Source of the DNA: JAHHLP01 sp041609895
GTDB taxonomy: Bacteria > Bacteroidota > Rhodothermia > Rhodothermales > JABDKH01
Length of the DNA: 38,137 nucleotides
Direction of reading: 5' to 3'
NCBI GenBank assembly: GCA_041609895.1
Contig: JBFIPX010000010.1
Span: 1 to 38,137 of the forward strand
A program made the position numbers and the translations under genes. Shown here piece by piece: positions 8,524-16,622 of the stretch (positions are counted from its first letter, which is position 1; every line of letters starts with the position of its first letter). Under the pieces are notes generated by a model. It saw only the letters and a list, made by a program, of their open reading frames with translations, ran no database searches and had not been told where the DNA came from.

Positions 8524-9786
8524 ATGTGCCGCCCGACAACCCATCCGCACACGAGAGTCATTACCCGGGCGGTGCCGCTCATATTACTACTCGCGGGTAT
8601 GTCGGGCGCCGCCGATCTCATGGCGCAAGGCGAACGCCTGTCGGAGTCGTCCCGCATCTCGCTGGTAACTGTAATGCCGGGAGATGCCATCCATTCGCTC
8701 TTCGGACACAGTGCGATTCGAGTCACAGATCCCGATCGGGGTCTCGACCTCTCCTACAGCTACGGCACTTTCAATTTCGACGACGACTTCTTCGTCGCCA
8801 AGTTTGCTCTCGGTCGGATGGACTACTACCTGAGCGTAGCATATTGGCGTAATGCCCTGAGACTCTACCGTGACATCGAGGAGCGTCCGGCCGTCGAGCA
8901 GGTATTGGACCTTACCCTTGACGAGAGAGAGCTTCTTTTCGGTTTCCTGCAAACGAACGCGCGAGAGGAAAACCGTTACTATCGCTACGATTTCCTGTTC
9001 GACAATTGCTCGACGCGTATCCGAGATGCATTACGCGACGCGTTGGGGGCGCGAGTCGATTTTCAGAATGGACAGCAGGGCAACGCGACTTTTCGTCAGC
9101 TGCTGCGACCATACCTGGCCAAAACACCGTTTCTCGAATTAGGAATCGATCTCCTGCTCGGTGCCCGTGTGGACCGAGTAGCATCTTTTGGAGAGACGAC
9201 CTTTCTGCCGGACTACCTCGAGCAGACTTTTGATCGCGCAGTCTTGTTAGACTCAGCCGGGATCGAGCGTTCTCTGGTCACAAGCAAAGACTCTCTGATA
9301 ACGATTGCGGGGTATACAAGAGAGGAAAGCGGTACTGATTGGGCCGCCCTATCACTCTGGGTTACATGCGCGTTACTACTCCTCAAGACGGTTGTGGACG
9401 CGCGAAGAAAGAAATCCGCCGGCATGACCGATGTCGTCCTGTTCGGGCTGGTCGGATTGGTGGGCTGCTTCCTCCTGTTCATGTGGTTCGGCACCGCTCA
9501 CCACGTCACGGCCTCAAATTGGAACCTCGCGTGGGCGTGGCCGACGCACTTGGTCTATGCCGCCGTGGTCGCCAGGCGTGGTGTCGTGAGCGCAACGGCT
9601 GCTTATGCGGGGCTCGTTGCCATGGCAAACGTGCTGCTGATTGCGCTGTGGACCTTCGTGCCGCAGGACCTCAACGAGTCCTTCCTGGCCGTTTGCGTAA
9701 TGATGGCCGCTCGCAGCGCCTGGACAGCGATAGACTGGAGAAAGCAAAGGGCCGGCCTGGATGTCCGGCCGGCCCTGCAGGCTTAG
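8524..9786 (+). CDS. DUF4105 exported domain protein with C-terminal membrane helices
   Basis: The ATG at 8524 gives 420 residues beginning with a signal peptide (hydrophobic AVPLILLLAGMSGAADLMAQ, about 17-35). A TTG start at 8467 would precede this without gain. Residues about 40-205 match DUF4105 (Lnb-type N-terminal periplasmic domain): SLVTVMPGDAIHSLFGHSAIRV, YSYGTFNF, ALGRMDYYLSVA and RYDFLFDNCSTRIRD. The conserved His57/His62 and Cys162 suggest a papain/NlpC-like hydrolase site, which is inference. About five hydrophobic segments follow (roughly 274-291, 303-321, 339-350, 357-378, 385-400), so the catalytic-looking domain is tethered to the inner membrane on the periplasmic side. Its stop overlaps the convergent TonB-type gene by 4 bp. 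Confidence 0.85.
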   Translation: MCRPTTHPHTRVITRAVPLILLLAGMSGAADLMAQGERLSESSRISLVTVMPGDAIHSLFGHSAIRVTDPDRGLDLSYSYGTFNFDDDFFVAKFALGRMDYYLSVAYWRNALRLYRDIEERPAVEQVLDLTLDERELLFGFLQTNAREENRYYRYDFLFDNCSTRIRDALRDALGARVDFQNGQQGNATFRQLLRPYLAKTPFLELGIDLLLGARVDRVASFGETTFLPDYLEQTFDRAVLLDSAGIERSLVTSKDSLITIAGYTREESGTDWAALSLWVTCALLLLKTVVDARRKKSAGMTDVVLFGLVGLVGCFLLFMWFGTAHHVTASNWNLAWAWPTHLVYAAVVARRGVVSATAAYAGLVAMANVLLIALWTFVPQDLNESFLAVCVMMAARSAWTAIDWRKQRAGLDVRPALQA

Positions 9787-12179
9787 ATAGTGAAGTTGAC
9801 GAACAGCGTGTGCCGGGCTTTCACAGGCACTCCACCGACTGTCGCCGGTTTGAATCGCGAGCGCTTGACTGCCCGTATCGCCTCTTCGTTGCAACCTCCC
9901 TGAAGGCCTTTGGCGATCTTTATGTCCTGAGCCCTGCCCTTCTCGTCGACCACAAACTGGACATACACGCGTCCCTGAATGCCCTCGTTGTAGGCCTCCT
10001 CGGGATATATCACGTTAGCGTGCAGTGCCTCGAGGCCACCGATCAACTGCGGGGGCGTGTCTGTCACGGAATAGATCCCGTCGATCGGAGCGGTTCGGCT
10101 GTCCTGCGATGGCATTGAGCTCTCGGCCATTGCCTTCGCGGCAAGAGCAATCTTGTTGTCGAGGTTCGTGTTCCCCGGCCGAATGGCAAGTGCTCTCTGA
10201 TAGTTCTCTATCGCCTCCTGATATCGAGACTCCGAGAACAACCGGTCTCCGTTTTCAATCGACCATCTATATCCGTGCGAAACCATATCCACACTCACGG
10301 TCGCCTTGTTATCCGACGTAACTTCGACAACCTGTTCGTATTCGCCGTACTGCGGGTTCACGATACGTATGTTGCGGGTCCCCACGGGCACAAGTTCCAT
10401 ATGTCCCGGTGTCACTGCCCGGCTCACAAGCACGTGATCCACGTAGAGGTCGCCACTCGGCGAGGCATTCACGAACAGCGATGCCTGGACCGGTGCAAGC
10501 GACGCGTGGAACGGCGTCTGAATTGCCGGAGTGACGGAGATCTCTGTCTCGTAAGAAACAAAGCCGTCCTTCTGCAATGTCAGGACCTTTTGACCGGAAG
10601 CGATCTCTGAAAGAGTAGCGGGGGTTTCGCCGACCACCTCTCCATTGAGCATTACGACGGCGCCCATAGGCTCAGAAGTCACGACAAGTCCACCAACCGC
10701 CGGCGTTTGAACCTCACGGGACCGGCGAGAAGTACGTGCCGGCTCTCGCTTCGGCTCGTCGACCACGTTGGATGATTCGGTGTTGCGGCGCTCCCTTCTT
10801 GTCTCCCTTACGGGTTCGGAATCGGCAGGCTCTGCAGACACCTGCATCAACTGATGACTCTCAGCGTCCGAAACCTGTTGTGTGAGCAGACCCTCCTCGG
10901 CAGAAAGGTCAAAGAAGAACTCCCGGCTGTTTTGCAACGACAGGAAGGTATCGAGCGCGGCGAAATTGGCCTTCTCTACACTCACCTGATAGTCGCCGGG
11001 CTCAAGAGAAACGTCCTTGAATGGCGTGACGCCTATGAGTTCCGCGTTCAGGTACACCCGCGCTCCCGGTGGAAAAGTGGCGATCGACAAGCTGGCCTCT
11101 TGGACACCTGTCAACGGCTCAGCCGCGGCGTGAAGGTGATCCTGCCCATCCTGAACGATGGTCTCGGCAATCGCGTCGGGCTCATCGCCGGAGAACATGC
11201 GAGGAACGAAAAGTACCCCGGCCAGCAGTATCACGACACCGGCGACCGCTCCGACGACAGCACCGAGACGCTCTTCGAAAAGACCGGACTTAAACGTGAG
11301 CAGCGGAAGTATTCGTGCTGAAAGCGACTCAAGGTCGTCTTCCTCCTCGTGCTCCGGCGCATCCGGCAAGGTTACCGTGAGGCCCTGTGGCGCTCGCGGC
11401 CGCAAGTGATGCGAATCTGTGAGAGCACTGCGGGCGCCAACCAGGAGCGAATCTACGCTCTCACCATCCGGCTGCCGCTGCTCCGGTCTGAGATTGCCCA
11501 GATTCGGGACACGGATGACGCCGTCATCCGCACCGCCGAGAGCGCCCTCGGATGAGAGAGTTGGGGCCGCGGGCTTTTCAATCTCATCGTACGGCAGTGA
11601 CCCAACGGATTGAGTATGATCAGAGCCGGCCTCAGCCACGGGCACAACATACTCGGTGACTTCCCAAGCTGACTCGATGTCTTCAGGCGCGGCATCGGAA
11701 ACAGATTCGTAGTCGGGCTCTGTTTCGAGGCCATATGACCGGCCGTCACCGACGCGGCTGTCGTCAACTTCCGGCGAATCCTCGTCCCATGAGGCCTCGT
11801 CGTAAGAACCATTCGCGGACTCCTCGACAATTCCCCATGGATTTGCCGACTCGGAGTCGGGTATGACAGCTTCAACCGCAATCTCGTCCTCAATCTCTTG
11901 CTCGGAATCTTCGCGAGATAAAGCCTCCGGATCTTGAACGTGCGGCTGCGACTCTGTTGTGTCGACGTGTTCAGAGACCCCTTCGGCCTCCTCTTCCGTC
12001 AAGCTGGCGCCGCCTTCCGACGCGTCGATCGTTGCGTTGGCTTGATCAGTGAGGAGCGGCTCCTCCGCCACCTCTTCGGCGTCCACTGCCGAATCATCGT
12101 CGGCTGAACCGACGGCTTCATCATCTACCTCTTCAAGCAGACGATTGAATTTCTCGAGTTCCTTCTGGATGTCAAGCAT
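9783..12179 (-). CDS. TonB C-terminal protein with PEGA and TPR domains and a long acidic N-terminus
   Basis: The 798-residue single-pass membrane protein is modular. An N-terminal amphipathic helix (MLDIQKELEKFNRLLEEVDD) begins a Glu/Asp-rich, probably disordered region up to about 303. A transmembrane segment follows at about 304-325 (LGAVVGAVAGVVILLAGVLF). Three PEGA-like beta domains lie at about 362-428, 495-560 and 565-632, the first two separated by a basic linker (456-490). A TPR is at 640-672, and a TonB C-terminal domain at about 705-798 (PPQLIGGLEALHANVIYPEE, GRVYVQFVVDEKGRAQDIKI, FKPATVGGVPV). The TonB domain implies contact with outer-membrane partners or an energy-coupling role. 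Unlike standard TonB, about 300 residues would lie in the cytoplasm. No exbB/exbD is nearby. A shorter paralogue lies upstream. Confidence 0.85.
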   Translation of the reverse strand: MLDIQKELEKFNRLLEEVDDEAVGSADDDSAVDAEEVAEEPLLTDQANATIDASEGGASLTEEEAEGVSEHVDTTESQPHVQDPEALSREDSEQEIEDEIAVEAVIPDSESANPWGIVEESANGSYDEASWDEDSPEVDDSRVGDGRSYGLETEPDYESVSDAAPEDIESAWEVTEYVVPVAEAGSDHTQSVGSLPYDEIEKPAAPTLSSEGALGGADDGVIRVPNLGNLRPEQRQPDGESVDSLLVGARSALTDSHHLRPRAPQGLTVTLPDAPEHEEEDDLESLSARILPLLTFKSGLFEERLGAVVGAVAGVVILLAGVLFVPRMFSGDEPDAIAETIVQDGQDHLHAAAEPLTGVQEASLSIATFPPGARVYLNAELIGVTPFKDVSLEPGDYQVSVEKANFAALDTFLSLQNSREFFFDLSAEEGLLTQQVSDAESHQLMQVSAEPADSEPVRETRRERRNTESSNVVDEPKREPARTSRRSREVQTPAVGGLVVTSEPMGAVVMLNGEVVGETPATLSEIASGQKVLTLQKDGFVSYETEISVTPAIQTPFHASLAPVQASLFVNASPSGDLYVDHVLVSRAVTPGHMELVPVGTRNIRIVNPQYGEYEQVVEVTSDNKATVSVDMVSHGYRWSIENGDRLFSESRYQEAIENYQRALAIRPGNTNLDNKIALAAKAMAESSMPSQDSRTAPIDGIYSVTDTPPQLIGGLEALHANVIYPEEAYNEGIQGRVYVQFVVDEKGRAQDIKIAKGLQGGCNEEAIRAVKRSRFKPATVGGVPVKARHTLFVNFTI

Positions 12180-12548
12180 AGGTCCGACTGGATAAGTGCG
12201 ATTTTCGACAGGACCCGCCTATGCCGATGTACTCCTGCTTGTCAGCGGCAAGATTTTTCGGCAAACTTAGTAGGGCGCGTCTTTTCGATATCGGCCGAAA
12301 GGATTTTTGCTAAAGACGCTGGAATACAGGCAGATACGTCGATTTATGACGTCCTTAAACGGGCGTGACTCACCTGTGGGCTTGTGACGCGCAGTCGACT
12401 TCAAGCGCGACGGTGGTTAGTGAAGGGACAACCGCGAACGCACAACCGTAGTACTATCGACGACTCTGCCGCTAATGGCCGTAAGTAAGCGTCCAACCTC
12501 TATCGGCGTCCGAAGACACGCGGTCATCTTCACGCTACTTCTCCGTGA
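12180..12548. other. 369-bp intergenic region between the two PEGA-protein genes
   Basis: No credible gene is visible on either strand. The stretch probably holds the promoter of the TonB-type gene; a TAnnTTTG match is annotated separately. No clear terminator for the upstream paralogue could be found. Confidence 0.5.
12262..12269 (-). promoter_or_regulatory. Candidate Bacteroidota-type -7 box upstream of the TonB/PEGA gene
   Basis: On the minus strand this reads TAAGTTTG, an exact match to the TAnnTTTG -7 element known for Bacteroidota sigma factors, 83 bp upstream of the ATG at 12179. No good TTG -33 element lies at the expected distance, so the call is weak. Confidence 0.25.
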
Positions 12549-13640
12549 TCATTCGCCTGGCTCCTGGGGACTAAACACCGTCGAAGGCAGTTCGTCAATT
12601 GCCGCGGCGGCTCGCGCTATGCGAAGGCTATTGACGATGGCGGTATTGCCGGGTCGCAGTTGGAGTGCCTTTTCATAGAGGGCGGTTGCTTCCGCGTAGA
12701 GGCCGGCGCGATGATGCTCATCAGCCAACTTTAGAAGTCCACTGAACTGATCCACGGTGGAGACGGAAGGCAATATCTCCTCGCCCACAGTTGTGTCCGC
12801 TACGTGACGCCCACTACCTCCCCACAATCCGGATCGAGGCTGGACTGTCGGGCGGACAATTTCTACAGGAAGAGTTGGCAGGCGCAGCGCAGCGGGCGCG
12901 ACAGCATAAAGGAGGGTATCGTTCACGGAGGCTACGAGCGTGTCCGCCGAATCAGATTGAAGGGAATCCATGTCGGCAAGAGGAAGTACTTGCGTCGAAG
13001 TAAGTGACGCTGTCTCGACGACGTCTACTTCATCGGCGTCCGCCTGGAGTGGAAGGTGCAGCAAGAGATCTTCCGAGGCATCGATCAGTGAATCGAGACG
13101 GGCAAAGCCAGGCTTCACGACTGCAAGCGCGCTTGAACCGGATGAAATCTGTACCTCTTCGAACGGACTGACCCCAACGAGTTCACCATCAACGAATACG
13201 CGTGCCCCGCCTGGGTCCGTACTGATCGTCAAGCTCACGGTGGACGGTTCGCTTTGAGACACAAGACCCAAAGACGGTTCTAAAAGAGACCCACCATGAG
13301 ATATCCCCACGATTAGAATTCCCAGAACTGCGACCGTAGCCCCTACCACGCGTCGCTGCTTTGAAAGCGCCGAGAGAAGCAAGCTGACGCGCTCCGCAAT
13401 TAATGCCTCGGTCTTTCTCGCATCGACTCCACGCTCCAACGAGGACCCTGAGCCAACCCGTGGAGGAGGACTCGAAACACCACCCGAGCGACCATCAGAG
13501 TCGCTTGATCGGCTGTTGAGGCCCGATTCCACCGAAGATCGAGGCAGAGCTTCCTCGCACGTGCCCAGACGACGTTCTTCCGTTTCGATTTCATCGAGCA
13601 GTTGGTAAAAGGTCGAGAGTTCCTTGTCGAAGTCCAGCAT
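12549..13640 (-). CDS. PEGA/TPR membrane protein, short paralogue of the TonB-type protein
   Basis: The ATG at 13640 gives 363 residues beginning MLDFDKELSTFYQLLDEIET, which aligns with the first 20 residues of the protein at 9783-12179. An upstream in-frame start at 13778 would add 46 unrelated residues. A Ser-rich linker follows, then a membrane segment at about 98-114 (VVGATVAVLGILIVGIS) and one PEGA-like domain at about 134-200 (LTISTDPGGARVFVDGELVG). After a Ser/Asp/Leu-rich spacer comes a C-terminal TPR at 304-333 (AGLYAEATALYEKALQLRPGNT). The TPR ends in the same LRPGNT/IRPGNT motif as the paralogue. There is no TonB domain; the protein stops where the longer one would enter it. It probably arose by duplication and may act in the same envelope complex; the function is unknown. 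Confidence 0.78.
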   Translation of the reverse strand: MLDFDKELSTFYQLLDEIETEERRLGTCEEALPRSSVESGLNSRSSDSDGRSGGVSSPPPRVGSGSSLERGVDARKTEALIAERVSLLLSALSKQRRVVGATVAVLGILIVGISHGGSLLEPSLGLVSQSEPSTVSLTISTDPGGARVFVDGELVGVSPFEEVQISSGSSALAVVKPGFARLDSLIDASEDLLLHLPLQADADEVDVVETASLTSTQVLPLADMDSLQSDSADTLVASVNDTLLYAVAPAALRLPTLPVEIVRPTVQPRSGLWGGSGRHVADTTVGEEILPSVSTVDQFSGLLKLADEHHRAGLYAEATALYEKALQLRPGNTAIVNSLRIARAAAAIDELPSTVFSPQEPGE

Positions 13641-13841
13641 GAACCCACGTGTTTCTTGAGACTTCAGTTGATCTGCACACCCCGCGGCCTGCGATTGACC
13701 AACGCAGAAATTGCGCAGAGGGGTGTGGTGAGCACTTGATCGACAAATGGGATGCCAAATGCCTCCATAGTCGACCATGAAGAAGCACTCGCTTCGCTCG
13801 CTCCGTCAGTCGTCGCCCGTCGTTGGACGCGCTCCTCGTGT

Positions 13842-13856
13842 GAACCCTACGGGTTC
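13842..13856. repeat. Small inverted repeat resembling a tRNA T-arm
   Basis: GAACCC-TAC-GGGTTC is a perfect 6-bp inverted repeat. Overlapping it, CGGGTTCAACTCCCG resembles a T-arm on the plus strand. No other tRNA parts are visible around it. It lies 20 bp beyond the tRNA terminator and next to a skewed stretch (13784-13803, GCACTCGCTTCGCTCGCTCC). It may be a relic of a tRNA-linked repeat; this is uncertain. Confidence 0.3.
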
Positions 13857-13875
13857 AACTCCCGAGTTCAGCCAA

Positions 13876-13910
13876 GAAAAAGCCTCGAGGCACATTCACA
13901 CCTCGAGGCT
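13876..13910 (-). terminator. Rho-independent terminator of the tRNA pair
   Basis: On the minus strand a perfect 10-bp stem (AGCCTCGAGG / CCTCGAGGCT) with a 10-nt loop is followed by TTTTTC. It lies 8 bp past the 3' end of tRNA-Glu, so it terminates the tRNA transcript. Confidence 0.9.
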
Positions 13911-13918
13911 TCCTTGCG

Positions 13919-13991
13919 TACCGCGTACGGGATTTGAACCCGTGTTACCGCCGTGAAAGGGCGGCGTCCTAGACCCCTAGACGAACGCGGC
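13919..13991 (-). tRNA. tRNA-Glu (UUC)
   Basis: This 73-nt cloverleaf has an acceptor stem of GCCGCGT with ACGCGGT (first pair G-U). The anticodon stem GCCGC/GCGGC encloses loop CTTTCAC with anticodon TTC. The T-arm is CGGGTTCAAATCCCG. The discriminator base is A and the CCA end is not encoded. It is second in a two-tRNA unit after tRNA-His. Confidence 0.95.
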
Positions 13992-14032
13992 AGCTATTGT
14001 AGATATGAGCACAGGACAATCGAACGCTATAG

Positions 14033-14107
14033 GGTGACCGAGGGGATTTGAACCCCCGACCTCCAGGGCCACAACCTGGCGCTCTAACCGACTGAGCTAC
14101 GGTCACC
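14033..14107 (-). tRNA. tRNA-His (GUG)
   Basis: The anticodon stem CCAGG/CCTGG encloses loop TTGTGGC with anticodon GTG. The acceptor GTGACCG pairs with CGGTCAC. An encoded extra G (-1) at 14107 faces C73 at 14033, the identity element recognised by HisRS. CCA is not encoded. It is 41 bp upstream of tRNA-Glu. Confidence 0.95.
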
Positions 14108-14126
14108 GGGGATTTAGGAAGATGAT

Positions 14127-14132
14127 ATTATA
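14127..14132 (-). promoter_or_regulatory. Probable -10 box of the tRNA-His/Glu unit
   Basis: On the minus strand the sequence is a perfect TATAAT, about 20 bp upstream of the tRNA-His 5' end. A TTGTCA lies only 9 bp farther upstream, too close for a standard -35, so the promoter probably relies on the -10 box. Confidence 0.5.
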
Positions 14133-14193
14133 AAAAAGTGGTGACAAAGTGATTCCGGCACTGCCATGAACTTTGTATGCGAATCGGCTGATC

Positions 14194-16536
14194 CTAGCGG
14201 ATCACGGCCACTTTGCCAAAGGCAGTACCCTCGCCGTTTTCACCGACGGCGATGACGAGGTAAACCCCCGACGGAACTACCGCTCCCTCTTCGTCCCTCA
14301 AGTCCCAAACTGCCCGACCGCCCCTCGTCCGGAGACTGGCGACCACGCTTCCCAAAGCCGTTACAATACTCATGCGTGTTTCGTCGACGAGACCCTCAAT
14401 TGTGACTTGTTGGCGCACAGCTTTGTCGCCGCTACCGACTACAACGGGGTTTGGATACACGAACAAATCCCGAACGTTTGGAGCTGCTGTAACTGCGTCG
14501 ATCTGCGCGCTGACGAGTCCTTCAGCCGTTGCGAGAAAGACCTCTCCACGATCAGCCACTACCTCGACAGCAAGCACCGCGTCGGAAAGCAAGGGCGAGT
14601 TGTCCTTGGTAAGGTGAAGCACCTCCTCGTATCCGCCTTCAGCAGGCTGGATCAGACGCACCCCGTCGTTCGTCGCGATCCATAGCCGGTTCGCCGGATC
14701 GACAGCAAGATCGTTTACGGGTAGCCCAAGAAAGAGGAAGGCGCCCTCTGATCGGTCCGAACGCTGCGGCCATATTGCAATGGCGTTGGGGTCGCGGGCG
14801 ATCACGCCGGTGTTGACGAAGAATGCCAGTCCCTCGTCCGTGCCAACCCACACGAGACCATCCCTGTCTTCAACCACAGCGGTTACCGTTCGGCTTGGCA
14901 GACCCTGTCCGCCGCCGCCGCGATTCCCGAAGAAGCGGAAGTTGTCATCCGATGGATCCGTTGGCGAACTCCCCGAATCAAGGACCGCCAGACCTTTAAC
15001 GAGTCCAAAGGATGACTCTTCGCGCACAATGATCCATTTCTGACCAAACGAGTCGACAAACATCTTCCCGTACGCGGTTGAGTTGCTTGTCAACCCGTCC
15101 CCCACCATTGGCGGTAGGCCCGTCCACTCTCCATCGGCCGACCTATAGTGCAGGGGCGTGGACGAACCGCGCGTCGTCACCCAGACTCCCCCGTCGTCAT
15201 CTCCGGCAATGCCCCCAGCGATGATGAATCCGGGGAAGCCGGTAACGGACCGGAGCGACGAATTCGACTCGTCAAATACCTCGACATCGCCTGCAGTCGT
15301 TACTGCCGCAACACCGGAGCCTTCGGATGCCGCCCAACCGTTCCCTTCGCCATCGACCGACACACTCGTGAAGCTGCTCCGACCCTGCAATTCAGGTATC
15401 AAGCCATGCACAAAATCGGTCCACACGCCGTCCGCAGCCAGGCGGTGAAATCCGTTGCCTCCGCCAAGCAACCCGCCTGCCCAGAGTGTCCCGTCTTTCG
15501 CAAACAGGTCCGAGAATACACTGTTGTAGGGTCCTGTAGGTACATACTGCGCCTCGATGCGCTGCGCGCTTGTAGTACCCTCCGCCGGCAACGGTAGCGT
15601 CACGAGCCCTCCCCCAAAGTCCGCGACCCAGAGGCGGCCATCAACACGCTCTGCGCTTGCCGGCGAGGAGAACCCCTCGACAGCGAAATGAGAGACGGTG
15701 CCATCCGACCCGATCACTAGCACTTTTGTGTCTGTGTGGCCTATTAGCAAGTCTCCAGCTGGGTCCAGTTGCCCAACCGTTACTCCGCCGAGGCCGAGCG
15801 CACGAAATGATTCGGTTTCCCGAACAAATGCGTCCGATACCGTTCCAACGTAGACCTCGCCGTCAAATACGGCAACACTTCTAAGGGAGACGACGGGTGG
15901 AATCTCAGTAGACCACTGCGATGGATCCTGCAAGTTGGGCGAGTCGACCGGAGCGATGGCGAGACCCGCCTCGGTAGCCACCCAAAACGACTTTACTCCC
16001 GACTCGTCGGGCGCTACTACTACGTCGTGCGCCGGTGTCGCGGCAGCGAATGACCCAAACTTGGTGTAGGAGTCTCTGACTTCCCCCTTCTCAGAATCGA
16101 AAACTACGACTCCGAAGTCGGTACATAGAAGAAGCGAGTCACCATTTACTACGATCCGGTTGATCCCCTTGCGCGTGAACTGAGTTGCCCGGGTGAGGTC
16201 GAGGAAGGAAGTAACTGTCAGGTCCTGCGCATCAATTCGATCCAGAACTCCGTCAGAGTACCCGAGCCAAACCACCGATCGCTCTTCGTCGAATTCGATT
16301 GTGGAGCCACCCACCGCGTGAAGGCCTTCGACCGCTGTCAGCGTGCCGTCCAACGCACCATCGCTGTTCACCCGAAAGACGCCGCCTGTCGAAGATGCCC
16401 AGACACCGTCGGGCGCGGCCGCCACGTCCGTCACGCGACGCATCGAGGTGTGCGCTGTCCACGAGGTGACCTGAGCCGATGCCGACGCGAACGTCAACAA
16501 CATCGCCGTAAGTGCAGTGGCCGCGAGTGGCCTCAT
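14194..16536 (-). CDS. Secreted beta-propeller protein with C-terminal T9SS-type sorting domain
   Basis: The ATG at 16536 gives 780 residues starting with a signal peptide (MRPLAATALTAMLLTFASAS, then AQ). In-frame sequence upstream to 16611 has no signal character. The body carries many two-component-regulator-propeller-like blades: DGVWASSTGGVFRV, DRLWVADFGGGL, GTLWAGGLLGGGNGFHRL, DGLVWVGTDEGLAFF and NRLWIATNDGVRLI. The last 90 residues (LFVYPNPVVVGSG, MSIVTALGSVVASL, WDLRDEEGAVVPSGVYLVIA) form the FlgD/Ig-like domain that marks type IX secretion cargo in Bacteroidota and relatives. It is therefore probably exported across the outer membrane and surface-attached or released. No kinase domain is present. 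It lies 86 bp downstream of ribH. Confidence 0.87.
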   Translation of the reverse strand: MRPLAATALTAMLLTFASASAQVTSWTAHTSMRRVTDVAAAPDGVWASSTGGVFRVNSDGALDGTLTAVEGLHAVGGSTIEFDEERSVVWLGYSDGVLDRIDAQDLTVTSFLDLTRATQFTRKGINRIVVNGDSLLLCTDFGVVVFDSEKGEVRDSYTKFGSFAAATPAHDVVVAPDESGVKSFWVATEAGLAIAPVDSPNLQDPSQWSTEIPPVVSLRSVAVFDGEVYVGTVSDAFVRETESFRALGLGGVTVGQLDPAGDLLIGHTDTKVLVIGSDGTVSHFAVEGFSSPASAERVDGRLWVADFGGGLVTLPLPAEGTTSAQRIEAQYVPTGPYNSVFSDLFAKDGTLWAGGLLGGGNGFHRLAADGVWTDFVHGLIPELQGRSSFTSVSVDGEGNGWAASEGSGVAAVTTAGDVEVFDESNSSLRSVTGFPGFIIAGGIAGDDDGGVWVTTRGSSTPLHYRSADGEWTGLPPMVGDGLTSNSTAYGKMFVDSFGQKWIIVREESSFGLVKGLAVLDSGSSPTDPSDDNFRFFGNRGGGGQGLPSRTVTAVVEDRDGLVWVGTDEGLAFFVNTGVIARDPNAIAIWPQRSDRSEGAFLFLGLPVNDLAVDPANRLWIATNDGVRLIQPAEGGYEEVLHLTKDNSPLLSDAVLAVEVVADRGEVFLATAEGLVSAQIDAVTAAPNVRDLFVYPNPVVVGSGDKAVRQQVTIEGLVDETRMSIVTALGSVVASLRTRGGRAVWDLRDEEGAVVPSGVYLVIAVGENGEGTAFGKVAVIR

Positions 16537-16622
16537 AACCGGATGGGGTGACTGAACGCAAAAGGAATGTTGGGGGCGTCGGTAAGAATGAAACTCAACG
16601 CGATCCCACACAACAAAGGCAT

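Noticed and set aside
13842..13860. A possible third tRNA on the plus strand, suggested by a T-arm-like sequence.
   Set aside because: No acceptor stem, D-arm or anticodon arm could be found around it.
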